Source: Ornithinibacillus caprae
GTDB lineage: Bacteria; Bacillota; Bacilli; Bacillales; Amphibacillaceae
DNA: 64,000 bases
Direction of reading: 5' to 3'
Assembly (NCBI RefSeq): GCF_009728145.1
Contig: NZ_WOCA01000002.1
Coordinates: forward strand, 310,001 to 374,000
Shown: piece by piece, positions 35,586 through 44,157 of the stretch
How positions within the stretch are numbered: position 1 is the first letter of the stretch
Layout of the letters: each line of letters begins with the position of its first letter
Position numbers and translations under genes: made by a program
Notes under the pieces: generated by a model
What the model was told of the DNA's origin: nothing
Database searches by the model: none
The model's input: the letters and a program-made list of their open reading frames with translations, nothing else

Positions 35586-36875
35586 ATGCTAAATATCAAT
35601 AGAAAACTAGCTAGATTAGAAAAAGAAGGTTCGTACATTAAAGTTGGTTTAGTTGGTGCTGGACAAATGGGAAGAGGGATGATCTCCCAAATTGAAAGCA
35701 TGAAAGGAATGCGTGTTGTCATTACTGCTGATTTAGTCGTTGACAATATTACTAATGCTTATAAACATGCTGCAATAAATCCATCTGATATCGTGGAGAC
35801 AAATGATAGAGAGGCAGCTTCTAGAGCAGTTCGAAATAACAATGTAGTTGCTACTACAGACTCTAAATTAGTTACATCATTACCTGAGGTTGATGTAGTT
35901 GTAGATGCAACAGGTGTACCAAATATAGGTGCTGAAATTGCCTGGGATTCGATCCTAAACAATAAACATATTGTTATGTTAAACGTTGAAGCAGACGTAA
36001 CAGTTGGTCCATTACTTTACAAAATGGCAAATGCAAGTGGTGTTGTTTATACTGGTTCTGCTGGTGATGAGCCTGGAGCAATTATGGAATTATATGACTT
36101 TGCAGATGCAATGGGATTCGAAGTAGTTGCATTAGGTAAAGGGAAAAATAACCCACTTAATCTAGAAGCTAATCCAGATTCAGCTGCAGAGGAAGCAAAA
36201 AGAAAAGGTTCAGCGCCAAAAATGCTAGCTTCTTTCCAAGATGGTACGAAAACAATGGTGGAGATGAACGCTGTAGCTAATGCTACTGGATTTTTACCAG
36301 ATCAACCAGGAATGCACGGTTTTGAAGGTACAGTAAAAGAACTACCTGGAATCTTCATTGAAAAAGAAAAAGGTGGACAGTTGAACGGTAGAAAAATTGT
36401 GGATTTCGTTAATGGAGTTGCACCTGGTGTATTCGCAATAATTGCTTCTGATAAAGAAGAGGTAAATGCGGAAATGAAATACTTAAGTATGGGAAATGGC
36501 CCAAACTATGTGTTATATCGTCCATATCACTTAACTAGCTTGGAAACTCCACTATCTATTGCGAAAGCATATCTAGATAACGAAGCAACAATCGCGCCAT
36601 ACTGTGGCTTACAAGGAGAAACTGTTGCAGTTGCTAAGAGAGACCTGGAAGTTGGTGAGAATCTAGATAGTATTGGTGGATTTACAGTATATGGTAAGCT
36701 TCTAAAAGCAACTGTAGCAAGAGAACAAAACGCATTACCTCTAGGTTTAGTTGACCATAATGTTGTAATGAAAAAGTCAATTAAAAAAGGTGAAGTGATC
36801 TCTTACGCTGATGTAGAACAAACAAAAGAATCTACTATTTGGAAATTACGAGCAATGCAAGATAGAGAATTTTAA
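35586..36875 (+). CDS. SAF-domain NAD(P)-dependent oxidoreductase, DXR-like (DRL) family candidate
   Basis: Protein of 429 residues, usually labelled homoserine-dehydrogenase-like. The Rossmann motif VGLVGAGQMGRGM (about 20-32) starts an NAD-binding domain, GEP motif TGSAGDEPGAIMELY lies near 160, and a SAF domain occupies about residues 330-410 (AVAKRDLEVGENL; VMKKSIKKGEVIS). This architecture is that of the DRL proteins, one of which (Brucella) interconverts 1-deoxyxylulose 5-phosphate and methylerythritol 4-phosphate; many homologs are uncharacterised. ATG at 35586 is eight bases behind AGGGAG; GTG 35577 is less likely. Co-transcribed with PTS EIIA, it probably acts on the imported polyol phosphate in place of the absent SrlD-type sorbitol-6-phosphate dehydrogenase. 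Confidence 0.78.
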   Translation: MLNINRKLARLEKEGSYIKVGLVGAGQMGRGMISQIESMKGMRVVITADLVVDNITNAYKHAAINPSDIVETNDREAASRAVRNNNVVATTDSKLVTSLPEVDVVVDATGVPNIGAEIAWDSILNNKHIVMLNVEADVTVGPLLYKMANASGVVYTGSAGDEPGAIMELYDFADAMGFEVVALGKGKNNPLNLEANPDSAAEEAKRKGSAPKMLASFQDGTKTMVEMNAVANATGFLPDQPGMHGFEGTVKELPGIFIEKEKGGQLNGRKIVDFVNGVAPGVFAIIASDKEEVNAEMKYLSMGNGPNYVLYRPYHLTSLETPLSIAKAYLDNEATIAPYCGLQGETVAVAKRDLEVGENLDSIGGFTVYGKLLKATVAREQNALPLGLVDHNVVMKKSIKKGEVISYADVEQTKESTIWKLRAMQDREF

Positions 36876-36887
36876 GGAATAAAGATC

Positions 36888-36929
36888 GCCTCCACACTTC
36901 CAAATAAATCAGTGTTGGGGGCTTTGTTT
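36888..36929 (+). terminator. Terminator after the SAF-domain oxidoreductase gene
   Basis: GCCTCCACACT pairs with AGTGTTGGGGGC (one G-U and one bulge) around a 12-base loop, followed by TTTGTTT. It separates the srlB-oxidoreductase unit from the dehydrogenase-complex genes, at least partly. Confidence 0.75.
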
Positions 36930-36960
36930 ACGCAAAACATACTTCTACGTTAGATTATTG

Positions 36961-36970
36961 CAAATGTAAT
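36961..36970 (+). promoter_or_regulatory. Single SorC-type half-site before the E1 alpha gene
   Basis: CAAATGTAAT repeats the operator half-site of 35064-35096 in the short leader of the dehydrogenase-complex operon. No clear second arm is present, so binding would be weaker or cooperative with another site. Confidence 0.4.
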
Positions 36971-37004
36971 CATATAGAACGAATTTAAAGGGAGATGTAA
37001 AAAA

Positions 37005-37985
37005 ATGAAAAAAATGAATGTCCCAATTAAAATAACGGATGATAAATTAGTAGATTTATACAAAGAAATGTGGCTAATTAGATATTTTGATGAAAAGGTT
37101 GATGAATTTTTCGCAAAAGGTATGATTCATGGTACAACTCATTTAGCAGTAGGTCAAGAAGCAAGTGCATCTGGTGTATGTGCGTTACTAGATGTTGAGG
37201 ATAAAATTACAAGTACACACCGTGGACACGGACATTGTATTGCAAAAGGTGCAACTGCTGACAAGATGATGGCAGAACTTTTCGGTCGTACAACTGGTTA
37301 TTGTAAGGGGAAAGGCGGATCTATGCATATCGCGGATGTTGACATGGGGAACCTTGGAGCAAACGGAATTGTAGCAGGTGGAATTCCTTTAGCAGTAGGT
37401 TCAGCTTTAACTGCACAAATGAAAAAACAAAAATACGTAACGGTTTGTTTCTTTGGTGATGGTGCAACAAACGAAGGAAGCTTCCATGAAGCAGTAAACC
37501 TAGCATCTATTTGGGATTTACCAGTGGTCTTCGTTTGTGAAAATAATCAATACGGAATGTCCGGTCCGGTAAAGGATATGGTGAATGTAGAAGATATCGC
37601 AACTCGCGCACAAGCTTATGGAATACCTGGAGTGGTGGCTGATGGTAACGATATCGTAGAAATGATGAATGTGACAGATGAGGCGGTTGAGCGTGCTCGT
37701 AAAGGTGAAGGTCCAACATTAATCGAAGCTAAAACCTATCGTTGGAAAGGACATTCAAAGAGTGATGCGAAGAAATATCGAACTCGTGAAGAAGAAAAAG
37801 AGTGGCGTGCAAAAGACCCAATCAAACGTTTCAAATCGCAATTAGTAGAATCAGGGCTTTTAACAGAAGAAAAAGCAGAAGAAATTCGTTTAGCAGCAAA
37901 GAAAGAAATCGAAGACGCAGTTAAATTTGCAGAAGAAAGTCCAATGCCAACATTAGATGACTTACTAACTGACGTTTATGCATAG
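37005..37985 (+). CDS. Thiamine-dependent dehydrogenase E1 alpha (acetoin dehydrogenase-like)
   Basis: E1 alpha subunit of a 2-oxoacid/acetoin dehydrogenase complex, 326 residues. The thiamine-diphosphate motif begins at GDG (151-153) and ends at ENNQYGMS (about 179-186); the HRGHGHCIAKGA segment near 72-83 is typical of acetoin-type E1. Such enzymes cleave acyloins or decarboxylate 2-oxoacids and hand the acyl group to E2 lipoyl arms. First gene of an E1a-E1b-E2-E3 operon next to a polyol PTS. No acetoin regulator AcoR or sigma-54 promoter is seen. Start ATG 37005, with GGGAG ten bases upstream; ATG 37014 is possible. Confidence 0.9.
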   Translation: MKKMNVPIKITDDKLVDLYKEMWLIRYFDEKVDEFFAKGMIHGTTHLAVGQEASASGVCALLDVEDKITSTHRGHGHCIAKGATADKMMAELFGRTTGYCKGKGGSMHIADVDMGNLGANGIVAGGIPLAVGSALTAQMKKQKYVTVCFFGDGATNEGSFHEAVNLASIWDLPVVFVCENNQYGMSGPVKDMVNVEDIATRAQAYGIPGVVADGNDIVEMMNVTDEAVERARKGEGPTLIEAKTYRWKGHSKSDAKKYRTREEEKEWRAKDPIKRFKSQLVESGLLTEEKAEEIRLAAKKEIEDAVKFAEESPMPTLDDLLTDVYA

Positions 37986-37994
37986 GAGGGGTTC

Positions 37995-38981
37995 ATGATG
38001 AGAGAGATTACTTATTTAGAAGCAGTACGTGAAGCAATGAGTCAAGAAATGCGTAAAAATGATGACGTATTTATTTTAGGAGAAGATATTGGTGTTTATG
38101 GTGGAGCGTTTGGTGTGACTCGTGGGATGATTGAGGAATTTGGTCCGGAGCGTGTTCGTAATACACCAATTAGTGAAGCTGGTATTGCTGGTGCAGCAGT
38201 TGGTTCTGCTCTAACTGGTATGCGGCCTATCCTGGAATTACAGTTCTCTGATTTCATTACTATCGCCTTAGATCAGATCGTAAATCAAGCAGCTAAGATC
38301 CGTTATATGTATGGGGGGAAAGGGAAAGTTCCAATGGTTGTTCGTACTCCAAGTGGATCAGGTACTGGTGCTGCTGCACAGCACTCCCAAAGTTTAGAAG
38401 CCTGGGTAACTCATATTCCTGGACTTAAAGTGATTCAGCCTTCTACTGCGTACGACGCAAAAGGTTTGCTTAAAGCTGCAATGGATGATGATAACCCAGT
38501 AATTTTCTATGAGCATAAGTTATTATACAAAACTTCTTCAGATGTGCCAGAAGAGCAGTATAGTATTCCATTAGGTCAAGCAGATGTGAAGCGTAAAGGT
38601 ACAGATGTAACAGTAGTTGCAACTGCAATTATGGTACACCGTGCACTAGAAGCAGCTGCTGAGCTTGAAAAGGAAGGAATCAGTATAGAGGTTATTGACC
38701 CTCGTACACTTGTACCTTTAGATGAAGAAACTATTGTAAAGTCTGTATCTAAAACCGGACGTGTTGTTGTTGTTCATGAAGCGGTTAAACGTGGTGGATA
38801 TGGCGGAGAAATCGCGAGCATGATTGCAGAAAGTGAAGCATTTGATTATTTAGATGCACCTATTAAACGTCTAGGTGGTGCACCATCTCCAGTACCTTAC
38901 CATCCAGAACTTGAAAAAGCACATGCTCCACAAGTACCAGATATTATCAAGGCTATTAAAGAAACATTAAATAAGGCATAA
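37995..38981 (+). CDS. Thiamine-dependent dehydrogenase E1 beta (acetoin dehydrogenase-like)
   Basis: E1 beta subunit, 328 residues, with the family start [19 protein letters not shown], the [15 protein letters not shown] loop near 28-42 (its glutamate helps activate the cofactor), [17 protein letters not shown] near 59-75 and the C-terminal transketolase domain ([12 protein letters not shown]). It forms a heterotetramer with the upstream alpha subunit. The gene starts 10 bases after the alpha stop; two adjacent ATG codons follow AGGAGG. Confidence 0.92.
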   Translation: MMREITYLEAVREAMSQEMRKNDDVFILGEDIGVYGGAFGVTRGMIEEFGPERVRNTPISEAGIAGAAVGSALTGMRPILELQFSDFITIALDQIVNQAAKIRYMYGGKGKVPMVVRTPSGSGTGAAAQHSQSLEAWVTHIPGLKVIQPSTAYDAKGLLKAAMDDDNPVIFYEHKLLYKTSSDVPEEQYSIPLGQADVKRKGTDVTVVATAIMVHRALEAAAELEKEGISIEVIDPRTLVPLDEETIVKSVSKTGRVVVVHEAVKRGGYGGEIASMIAESEAFDYLDAPIKRLGGAPSPVPYHPELEKAHAPQVPDIIKAIKETLNKA

Positions 38982-38993
38982 GGGGGGATCATC

Positions 38994-40352
38994 ATGGCAA
39001 AAGAAGTTTTTATGCCGAAACTAAGTAGTACGATGCAGGTTGGTACCGTGCTTCAATGGTTCAAAGAAGAAGGTGATTCCGTTGAAGTTGGTGAACCACT
39101 TTTCGAAATTATGACTGACAAAATAAATATCGAAGTGGAATCCTATGAAGAAGGGATTTTACTTAAACGATACTATGATGTAGATGACGAGGCACCTGTA
39201 AATGCAGTTGTCGGATATATTGGTGAGGTTGGTGAAGAAGTACCAAATACACCGCCTGAAGTTGCTGGGGAGAAAGCAGAGGAAGATGAAAGTGCTGAGC
39301 CTTCTGTTAATGTTATTACGGATTCATCGAATGATACTTCCTTAGTTGAAGAAGTAGCTGATGAAAATGGCGGAAAAGTTCGTGCAACTCCTGCTGCTAG
39401 ACGTGTAGCTCGAGAAAACGATGTATCTTTAAGTCTAGTGTCTGGCTCTGGTCCAAGAGGTAGAGTGCACGAGCAGGATGTTGTTATGTACATTGATAGA
39501 AATAAAGTTATAGTGACACCACTTGCTGAGAAAATAGCGAAGGAATATGATGTTGATTTAAGTCAGGTTACTGGAAGCGGATCACGAGGTAAGATCGAAA
39601 AAGCGGATGTCCTAGCATTTATAGAGTCTCAGAAGGCAGCATCAAGTTCGGTTGCTCCAGCTACCGGTGAACGAGTGAAACTAAAAGGTTTACGAAAAGC
39701 AGTTGCGGATAAGATGGTGGAAAGTGTTCGTACCATACCACATGTTACGCTTACAAGTGACGTTGATATGACGAAAGTTATTGAAGTACGTAAAGCATTG
39801 TTACCTGTTATTGAAGGTCAAACTGGATACCGTTTGTCTTACACAGAAATCATAATGAAGACTGTTGCTCATGTACTTGGTAACCATCCGAAAGTAAATG
39901 CTTCGTTAGTTGAAGACGAAATCGTATACAACAATGATGTTAACATTGGTTTAGCGGTTGCAGTTGAGAATGGATTGATCGTTCCTTCTGTAGAAAAGGC
40001 AAACCAAAAAGGATTAGCTGAGCTTACAGAAGTAAGTAAAACATTAGGAGCAAAAGCTAGAGATAACAAGTTAACTCCTAATGAAATGAAAGGTAGCACC
40101 TTTACAATTAGTAACTTAGGAATGTATGCAATTGATGGTTTTACGCCAATTATCAATCCACCTGAAACAGCTATTTTGGGTGTTGGTAGAATCGTAGAAA
40201 AGCCAGTAGTGGTCGATGGTTCAGTAGAAGTTCGTCCAATGATGGTTCTAAGCCTATCTTTTGACCACCGTGCAATCGATGGGGCACCAGCTGCAGCATT
40301 CTTAACAGAAGTAAAGGAATCCTTAGAAGACCCATATAGTCTGTTGGTTTAG
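38994..40352 (+). CDS. Dihydrolipoamide acyltransferase E2 with two subunit-binding domains
   Basis: E2 core protein of 452 residues. Domain order: lipoyl domain (about 1-78, lipoylated K43 in MTDKINIEVES), acidic linker, two peripheral-subunit-binding domains in tandem (about 129-168, RATPAARRVARENDVSLSLV; and 173-212, VTPLAEKIAKEYDVDLSQVT), then the catalytic acyltransferase domain with SFDHRAIDGAP (H425, D429). Most Bacillus E2 proteins have one binding domain, so the duplication is unusual. It transfers the acyl group, probably acetyl, to CoA. Confidence 0.92.
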   Translation: MAKEVFMPKLSSTMQVGTVLQWFKEEGDSVEVGEPLFEIMTDKINIEVESYEEGILLKRYYDVDDEAPVNAVVGYIGEVGEEVPNTPPEVAGEKAEEDESAEPSVNVITDSSNDTSLVEEVADENGGKVRATPAARRVARENDVSLSLVSGSGPRGRVHEQDVVMYIDRNKVIVTPLAEKIAKEYDVDLSQVTGSGSRGKIEKADVLAFIESQKAASSSVAPATGERVKLKGLRKAVADKMVESVRTIPHVTLTSDVDMTKVIEVRKALLPVIEGQTGYRLSYTEIIMKTVAHVLGNHPKVNASLVEDEIVYNNDVNIGLAVAVENGLIVPSVEKANQKGLAELTEVSKTLGAKARDNKLTPNEMKGSTFTISNLGMYAIDGFTPIINPPETAILGVGRIVEKPVVVDGSVEVRPMMVLSLSFDHRAIDGAPAAAFLTEVKESLEDPYSLLV

Positions 40353-40367
40353 GGGGGGGGGAACGAC

Positions 40368-41744
40368 ATGAAGAACTTTGACTTAGCTATTGTTGGTGGT
40401 GGTCCTGGCGGTTATGTAGCTGCTATTCGTGCTGCAAAATTAGGTCTTTCTGTTGCACTTGTCGAGGGGGGAGACCTAGGTGGTACGTGCTTAAATCGTG
40501 GATGTATCCCATCGAAAACATTATTAAAACATGCAGAAGTTTTAAATCAAATTAAAGAAGCTGGAAGCTATGGTATAACGGTTAATGATTTTTCTTTCTC
40601 TATTAAGGAGATGATTAACCGTAAGAATAAGGTTGTTAAACAATTGAGAAGTGGAATTCAAGGACTGTTAAGACAAAATAAAATCACCCTTTATCAAGGG
40701 TATGGTACGGTTAAGGATGATAAAACAATTTCAGTCGCTACAGACAAAGGGGAAAAGAATCTTCAGGCGAAGAACGTTATTTTAGCTACCGGTTCTAAGC
40801 CTTTTGTTCCTAGTATTCCAGGGTTAGATAAGGTCACCTATCATACAAGCGATACTATTTTTGACATTGAGGAAGTACCAAATCATCTAGTAATTGTTGG
40901 TGGAGGAGTAATCGGCTTAGAAATAGCTTGTGTATTTAATAGTTTAGGTACAGAAGTTGAGGTCGTCGAAATGTCTGAACGGGTTATTCCAGCTGAAGAC
41001 CCAGATGCATCTCAGTTTTTGGCAAAACATTTGATGGCAAAAGGGATTAAAATTTATACGGATACTAAAATTACTGGTTTTAACAATGCTGGTCATACTG
41101 TTGTAAAAATGGAGAAAGAAGGTAAGAAATTAGAGCTTGTGACAGACAGTGTACTAGTTTCTGTTGGTCGTGAACCGAATGTAATTGGTTTAGACGAACT
41201 GTCAGTAGAATGGAATGGTCGATTTGTAAAAGTCGATCATAACATGAGAACTTCTGTAAATGGAATTTATGCGATCGGTGACTTAATTGGTGGATATCAA
41301 TTAGCTCATGCTGCTAGTGAAGAGGGCATTCTTGCGGTCAATCATATTCTTGGAAACATAAATAAGAAAGATATAGCTATGCCACGATGTGTATATACGT
41401 TTCCTGAGATTGCGAGTGTCGGGATGACAGAAGCCGAAGCAAAGGAAGCTGGATACAAAGTGAAGAGCCACAAAGTTGAATTAGCTGGAAATGGTAAAGC
41501 AATTGCATCAGGTGAAACTAATGGATTCATGAAGATTATTGCAGAAGAAAAATATGGTGAAATTCTTGGTGTCGTCATGGTTGGTGCGCATGTTACTGAA
41601 ATGATCAGCCAAGCAACTTCCTTTGTACATTTAGAGGGTACCGTAGAAGAAATGGAATCTATGACTTTCCCACACCCAACTGTATCAGAAGCATTATTCG
41701 AAAGTGCAGCAGCATGGTTAGAAAAAGGAATTCATTATAATTAG
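40368..41744 (+). CDS. Dihydrolipoamide dehydrogenase E3
   Basis: FAD/NAD-dependent disulfide oxidoreductase of 458 residues that re-oxidises the lipoyl arm. FAD motif GGGPGGYVAAIRAA (9-22), redox cysteines in GGTCLNRGCIPSK (about 38-50), NAD motif VGGGVIGLEIACVF near 178-191 and the C-terminal HPTVSEALFE histidine-glutamate pair. The ribosome site is part of a run of ten G residues (40352-40361) that also contains the last base of the E2 stop codon. Last gene of the complex operon. Confidence 0.94.
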   Translation: MKNFDLAIVGGGPGGYVAAIRAAKLGLSVALVEGGDLGGTCLNRGCIPSKTLLKHAEVLNQIKEAGSYGITVNDFSFSIKEMINRKNKVVKQLRSGIQGLLRQNKITLYQGYGTVKDDKTISVATDKGEKNLQAKNVILATGSKPFVPSIPGLDKVTYHTSDTIFDIEEVPNHLVIVGGGVIGLEIACVFNSLGTEVEVVEMSERVIPAEDPDASQFLAKHLMAKGIKIYTDTKITGFNNAGHTVVKMEKEGKKLELVTDSVLVSVGREPNVIGLDELSVEWNGRFVKVDHNMRTSVNGIYAIGDLIGGYQLAHAASEEGILAVNHILGNINKKDIAMPRCVYTFPEIASVGMTEAEAKEAGYKVKSHKVELAGNGKAIASGETNGFMKIIAEEKYGEILGVVMVGAHVTEMISQATSFVHLEGTVEEMESMTFPHPTVSEALFESAAAWLEKGIHYN

Positions 41745-41754
41745 AATAAAAAGA

Positions 41755-41793
41755 AGCCGAGTAGATCCGTCACGTCTCCTCGGTTATTTTTTT
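41755..41793 (+). terminator. Terminator of the dehydrogenase-complex operon
   Basis: CCGAG and AGA pair with TCT and CTCGG around a GC-containing loop, followed by TTA and seven T residues. A repeat copy starts within the T-tract. Confidence 0.85.
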
Positions 41794-41820
41794 CGACAAA
41801 ACACGACAAGTGACAGGCAC
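41792..41820 (-). repeat. Interspersed repeat, half-element variant C
   Basis: On the minus strand it reads GTGCCTGTCACTTGTCGTG followed by TTTTGTCGAA: the same two-module design as the copies at 2376 and 27430 but with the CTTG form of the core. It sits between the convergent E3 and ypbF-like genes. Confidence 0.8.
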
Positions 41821-41826
41821 TTCATA

Positions 41827-42267
41827 TCAATCCGTCTTCAATCGCAAATCAATATCATATTTCTCTTCCATTTCAGTTGTAATCTCATCCCTGATGGAGG
41901 AATGGTCACTGATATAATAATCCTTTTCAAAGTGTTTGATTATTTCACCACGCATTTCTTTGTACTTATCTTTTTCTTTCTTTACTTTATTTTTAGCTTC
42001 TAAGTAAAAATAGTAGAGCATAGAAATAATAGAAATAATGACAATGTATACTAGATTGGTGATTATCTCAACAATAGCATAGAAAATATTAAGCTGAGTT
42101 ATATCAGTCATGTAAAGGATATAACAAATAAATAATACAAGTGTAACCCCAAATAGTAATAGAAAATTTCTTTCCCTACGCTTCCAGCTATCTAGGTATT
42201 CCTTTTTCTTCTTTACAGCTTCAATTCTCATCTTTGTATCATTTGTTACCTGATCTTGCCAGGACAT
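41827..42267 (-). CDS. DUF2663 (YpbF-like) membrane protein
   Basis: Protein of 146 residues with a basic N-terminal region (about 1-30), two membrane spans (about 35-53 and 65-88) and a long charged, probably coiled-coil C-terminal tail (NKVKKEKDKYKEMRGEIIKH). Size and layout fit the uncharacterised Bacillus YpbF family. The start ATG at 42267 is six bases behind AGAGGTG; longer readings to 42318 overlap the ribosome site. Function unknown. It is monocistronic, between two catabolic clusters. Confidence 0.65.
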   Translation of the reverse strand: MSWQDQVTNDTKMRIEAVKKKKEYLDSWKRRERNFLLLFGVTLVLFICYILYMTDITQLNIFYAIVEIITNLVYIVIISIISMLYYFYLEAKNKVKKEKDKYKEMRGEIIKHFEKDYYISDHSSIRDEITTEMEEKYDIDLRLKTD

Positions 42268-42385
42268 GTCCATCACCTCTTGAACAAATATATGATGGAA
42301 GGGATTAAAATATCCCATAAAATGATGATTGTATTTATAACCTGGTGTTAATTAATAGTTAATTTTATCTTTTCTAAAAATTACA

Positions 42386-42414
42386 TTTACTATTCATTTT
42401 ATATGTGGTATAGT
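42386..42414 (+). promoter_or_regulatory. Promoter of the GntR-TRAP operon
   Basis: TTTACT (42386-42391), 17-base spacer and TATAGT (42409-42414), upstream of the operator palindrome at 42431. Confidence 0.65.
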
Positions 42415-42430
42415 TTTTTATAAATTAATA

Positions 42431-42454
42431 TTGTCGGCTGTCGACAACCGACAA
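42431..42454 (+). promoter_or_regulatory. Operator palindrome of the FCD-type GntR regulator
   Basis: TTGTCGGCTGTCGACAACCGACAA is a 24-base inverted repeat with central TGTCGACA, between the promoter and the regulator gene, in the position of a repressor site. A related sequence occurs after the last gene of the operon (48186-48203). Confidence 0.72.
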
Positions 42455-42480
42455 TAAACATTTTTTGGAGGACATCTAGC

Positions 42481-43155
42481 ATGAAAATTGAGAAGAAAGA
42501 TCCGTTATACCTTCAAGTTTATGAGCAACTAAAACAATATATTTTAGAAGGAGGATGGAGTCCTGGTGAAAGGTTAGTAGAGAGTCAAATTGCTTCAGAG
42601 TTACATTTAAGTAGATCCCCAGTTCGAGAAGCTTTGCGAATTCTTGAACATGAGGGGTTAATTGTGAAAAAAGATCAGAATCTATATATTCATAATCCCT
42701 CAGTTGAAGATATTATAGAGCTTTATCAGATTCGCTTTGGGTTGGAAGCGGTTTCATGTTATTTAGCAGCGGATGTGGTTACGGAAGAAGAACTAATGGA
42801 GATGAAAGAAATTTTGGAAATGACGGAACAAAGCTTGAGAAACGGAGATTCTCAAGAAATTTATGAATGGAATACGAGGTTCCATGAGTCTATTATTTAT
42901 GCATCAAAGAATAAGCATTTAATACAAATTATGGATAGCTTAAGGTCTAAGGTTCTTTACTGTAGGAATGTGTTGATTCGTTTTGATTATGTTCGTATGG
43001 ATAATTTTTTCCAGGAACATATGAATATTTACCTTGCAATAAAAGAAGGAAGGAGGGAGCAGGCGAAAGCTCTAATGGAGGATCATATCAGTGTTGATTT
43101 AGATCGTATTTTAGGATTATTTCCTGATGGAAAATTTGAAGGGGGACTAAAATAA
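42481..43155 (+). CDS. GntR family regulator, FCD/FadR type
   Basis: Regulator of 224 residues: winged-helix domain (about 8-75, ESQIASELHLSRSPVREALR) and an FCD effector domain (about 80-215) of the type that binds metals and organic acids. ATG at 42481 follows GGAGGAC. Its stop codon overlaps the start of the TRAP binding-protein gene by one base, so it leads the operon and most likely senses the carboxylate imported by it. Confidence 0.92.
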   Translation: MKIEKKDPLYLQVYEQLKQYILEGGWSPGERLVESQIASELHLSRSPVREALRILEHEGLIVKKDQNLYIHNPSVEDIIELYQIRFGLEAVSCYLAADVVTEEELMEMKEILEMTEQSLRNGDSQEIYEWNTRFHESIIYASKNKHLIQIMDSLRSKVLYCRNVLIRFDYVRMDNFFQEHMNIYLAIKEGRREQAKALMEDHISVDLDRILGLFPDGKFEGGLK

Positions 43156-44150
43156 TGAAAATGAAGCTAGGTATTGTATTTGTTGTATTTACAATTATCC
43201 TTGTTGGATGCGGAAGTCAAACTTCATCGGATGAGACTGTGGAACTAACCTTTGCTACTACGATGGATGATTCTGGGATTGATAAAGATCTACGGGAATT
43301 TTTTGAAGAAAAACTGACAGAACTTAGTGATGGCACAATGACAGTAGAATTTTTTATGGGTGGTCAACTAGGTGGAGAGCGTGAGGCACTAGAACAGATG
43401 AAATTAGGAGAGTTAGATATGGGATATAACGTATTACAGGCTGAGTTATATTATCCTGAATACAATGCAATTACAATTCCATTCTTATTTCCAGATTTAG
43501 ACTCCATGAGAAGATTTATGGATGACCCTGAAATAAAAGATGAAGTAGAAAAGATTGCTAGAGAAGAGGGTGGAATTATTCCAATGGGAATGCATGGGTA
43601 TGGTGCTCGTTGGACTACTTCTAATGAACCTTTTTCTAATTCAAATGAATTACAAGGATTAAAAATTAGAATGCCTGAAATCGAATGGTGGGTTGACGTT
43701 TGGGAAGAAATGGGAGCGCTTCCAACTCCGATTGCTGCTACTGAAATTGTAACTGCCTTACAAACAGGTACAGTTGATGCACAGGAGAATTTCCTTACAA
43801 ATATTGCTGGTCGTCAAATGTGGGATTATCAAGATTACTTAATAAAAACAGAGCATATTCAATTTTACCAAACATGGGTAGTTAGTGAAAATACATGGGA
43901 AGAAAAATTGAATGCGGATCAACAAGAAATGTTAAAACAAGCAATTGATGAAACGATTGCGTATGTAGATGAGATAGTTGCTGAAAGTAATGAGGGGTTC
44001 ATTCAAGAAGCAGAAGATAATGGAATGGAAATTATTGAACCAGATCAAGAGGAGTTGAGACAGAAGGCACAGCCAGCTATTGAGAAAATTATTGAGGAGG
44101 ATTTAGCTCCTGGTGTGTATGAAAAGGTTCAAGCAGCTATTGGAGAATAA
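43155..44150 (+). CDS. dctP: TRAP transporter substrate-binding lipoprotein DctP
   Basis: Extracellular binding protein of 331 residues with a lipoprotein signal (lipobox LVGC, C19). The DctP-domain motifs FFMGGQLGGEREALEQMKLG, the substrate arginine region LQGLKIRMPE near 165-175 and the TGTVDAQENFL loop near 205 point to a carboxylate ligand. ATG at 43155 follows GGGGGA. A stable hairpin after the gene probably keeps its level above that of the membrane subunits. Confidence 0.93.
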   Translation: MKMKLGIVFVVFTIILVGCGSQTSSDETVELTFATTMDDSGIDKDLREFFEEKLTELSDGTMTVEFFMGGQLGGEREALEQMKLGELDMGYNVLQAELYYPEYNAITIPFLFPDLDSMRRFMDDPEIKDEVEKIAREEGGIIPMGMHGYGARWTTSNEPFSNSNELQGLKIRMPEIEWWVDVWEEMGALPTPIAATEIVTALQTGTVDAQENFLTNIAGRQMWDYQDYLIKTEHIQFYQTWVVSENTWEEKLNADQQEMLKQAIDETIAYVDEIVAESNEGFIQEAEDNGMEIIEPDQEELRQKAQPAIEKIIEEDLAPGVYEKVQAAIGE

Positions 44151-44157
44151 AATTCTA

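Noticed and set aside
37005-41744. Simple acetoin-catabolic aco operon
   Set aside because: Not excluded biochemically, but there is no AcoR or sigma-54 promoter, and the SorC half-site and PTS/SAF-oxidoreductase linkage point to another acyloin; kept as the alternative.
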